8,037 nucleotides of DNA from an uncultured Finegoldia sp. (lineage in GTDB: Bacteria > Bacillota > Clostridia > Tissierellales > Peptoniphilaceae), in NCBI RefSeq assembly GCF_947252345.1, contig NZ_CAMXVC010000047.1, positions 1-8,037 on the forward strand. Direction: 5' to 3'. The translations under genes and the position numbers were made by a program. Below are positions 7,402 through 8,037 of the stretch, piece by piece. The notes under the pieces are model-generated. The model did no database searches, had not been told where the DNA came from, and was given only the letters and a program-made list of their open reading frames with translations. Every line of letters starts with the position of its first letter. Within the stretch, counting starts at the first letter, position 1.

Positions 7402-7941
7402 TTATTTTATCCTTTCAATAAGGCATACAAATGGTGGGTTGTTAATTTGATTTATAAAATCATATCTAATGACATTAAAAACTTTTTGATTTAATGTTTT
7501 TAAGTAGTCAACGATTTTTATACTTTCTTCTAACCCTGATTTGTGTCCAGGATAAAAAGTTATAATAACAACTCCATTTATGTTCAATTTTGTTAAAATT
7601 TTCTGGATAGTATTTATAACTACAAAATAATTAGTCGTAATTTTTTTATCTCCACCCGGCAAATATCCCAGATTGAAAATAACAAAATCAACATTTGTTT
7701 TCACATAAATTTCGAAATTTTCATGAGAATCATTTATAACAGTTAAACCTTGTATTTTTTTAAAATTATCGGTGCACTGTTTTTGAATATCAAAAGCAAA
7801 GACTTTGATAGCTCTATTTATGCTAAACATATTGTAAGTATCATTTCCATTGCCAAAAGTCATATCCAAGCAAATTTTTGATTGTGGAACTTTATATTGC
7901 ATTATCGTATTTACTAATGATTTTGTGCTATTATAAATCAT
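7402..7941 (-). CDS. mnmM: tRNA 5-aminomethyl-2-thiouridine methyltransferase MnmM (YtqB family)
   Basis: Class I SAM-dependent methyltransferase of the family long annotated as putative rRNA methylase (YtqB). MnmM in Bacillus subtilis and Staphylococcus aureus has been shown to methylate nm5s2U34 to mnm5s2U34 at the tRNA wobble base. At 179 residues the length fits (B. subtilis about 194). Diagnostic motifs are DMTFGNGNDT (26-35, SAM motif I), FDIQKQ (50-55), FNLGYLPGGDKKITT (89-103), TFYPGHKSG (128-136) and the C-terminal NNPPF (167-171). The start is well supported: AAGGGG lies seven bases upstream, within the end of the preceding reading frame, which overlaps by 11 bases. Its stop abuts the flavoprotein ATG. 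The MnmM assignment rests on family membership, not on anything specific to this copy. Confidence 0.9.
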   Translation of the reverse strand: MIYNSTKSLVNTIMQYKVPQSKICLDMTFGNGNDTYNMFSINRAIKVFAFDIQKQCTDNFKKIQGLTVINDSHENFEIYVKTNVDFVIFNLGYLPGGDKKITTNYFVVINTIQKILTKLNINGVVIITFYPGHKSGLEESIKIVDYLKTLNQKVFNVIRYDFINQINNPPFVCLIERIK

Positions 7942-8037
7942 TGCAATGCCCCTTGAAAAGTAAATTCAAATCTATTTTTCCGTTATTAGGAAAAAAAGAA
8001 TTAACAAGCATATTTTTGTCATAAATTTCTTCAATTC
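7931..8037 (-). CDS. C-terminal end of an unidentified protein
   Basis: A minus-strand frame enters at the window edge and runs 34 codons (from 8035) to TAA at 7933-7931, overlapping mnmM by 11 bases. It begins IEEIYDKNMLVN and ends LLFKGHCNDL. The other two frames hit stops inside this stretch, and the tight overlap with a good mnmM Shine-Dalgarno fits the packing of the rest of the operon, so this is probably the end of the preceding gene. I do not recognise it. In B. subtilis the neighbour of this family is the radical SAM protein YtqA, but I see nothing in this fragment that shows it. Confidence 0.55.
   Translation of the reverse strand, partial: IEEIYDKNMLVNSFFPNNGKIDLNLLFKGHCNDL
7949..7954 (-). 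promoter_or_regulatory. Shine-Dalgarno of mnmM
   Basis: AAGGGG on the minus strand, seven bases before the mnmM ATG (7941-7939). It lies inside the last codons of the upstream reading frame, so it fixes the mnmM start and suggests translational coupling. Confidence 0.75.

Noticed and set aside
7208..7450. Plus-strand open frame of 80 codons that looks membrane-like
   Set aside because: The apparent hydrophobic helices mirror the FAD-binding N-terminus of the gene on the minus strand and the frame crosses into mnmM; no independent support.
31..8037. CRISPR array, prophage, defence island or insertion sequence
   Set aside because: No spaced direct repeats, terminal inverted repeats, integrase or transposase were seen, and nearly all of the span is filled by recognisable housekeeping genes.

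Overview
The window is an extremely AT-rich stretch of bacterial chromosome with every gene on the minus strand, packed end to end. A LytB/IspH enzyme fused to a four-repeat ribosomal protein S1, the order flavoprotein-cmk-plsC-ispH/S1, the dgt-dnaG pair and strong Shine-Dalgarno sites all point to a low-GC Firmicute of the class Clostridia or Tissierellia. A Peptoniphilaceae-like anaerobe is plausible, but I cannot fix the genus from the sequence alone.

Layout in the direction of transcription, from high to low coordinates: the tail of an unidentified gene (8037-7931); mnmM, a tRNA wobble-uridine methyltransferase (7941-7402); a HI0933/BaiN-type flavoprotein (7401-6199); cytidylate kinase with an unusual N-terminal extension (6202-5345); plsC acyltransferase (5343-4774); the ispH-S1 fusion (4774-2747). 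These genes overlap or abut, so they look like one translationally coupled operon, which ends at a clear intrinsic terminator (2728-2702). A short intergenic region with at most a weak promoter follows, then a second unit: dgt-like HD triphosphohydrolase (2631-1621) and dnaG primase (1605 to the window edge). In relatives rpoD usually follows dnaG; here the sequence ends first.

The first 30 bases are not genomic. They match the 3' part of the Illumina Nextera Read 2 transposase adapter, and the real sequence starts at base 31 inside dnaG. Conceptual translation across the junction would add the artefact peptide LSLIHISEPT to DnaG.

Functionally the genes are housekeeping: tRNA modification, nucleotide supply (CMP/dCMP phosphorylation, dNTP hydrolysis), phosphatidic acid synthesis, isoprenoid precursor synthesis by the MEP pathway, translation (S1) and replication priming. 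I found no CRISPR, phage, transposon or defence system. The most interesting points are an in-frame internal Shine-Dalgarno and start at the IspH/S1 junction, the Cmk N-terminal extension that may be a decayed AroH-type chorismate mutase domain, and the adapter contamination. No gene-free stretch exceeds 300 bases; the longest is 2632-2746.
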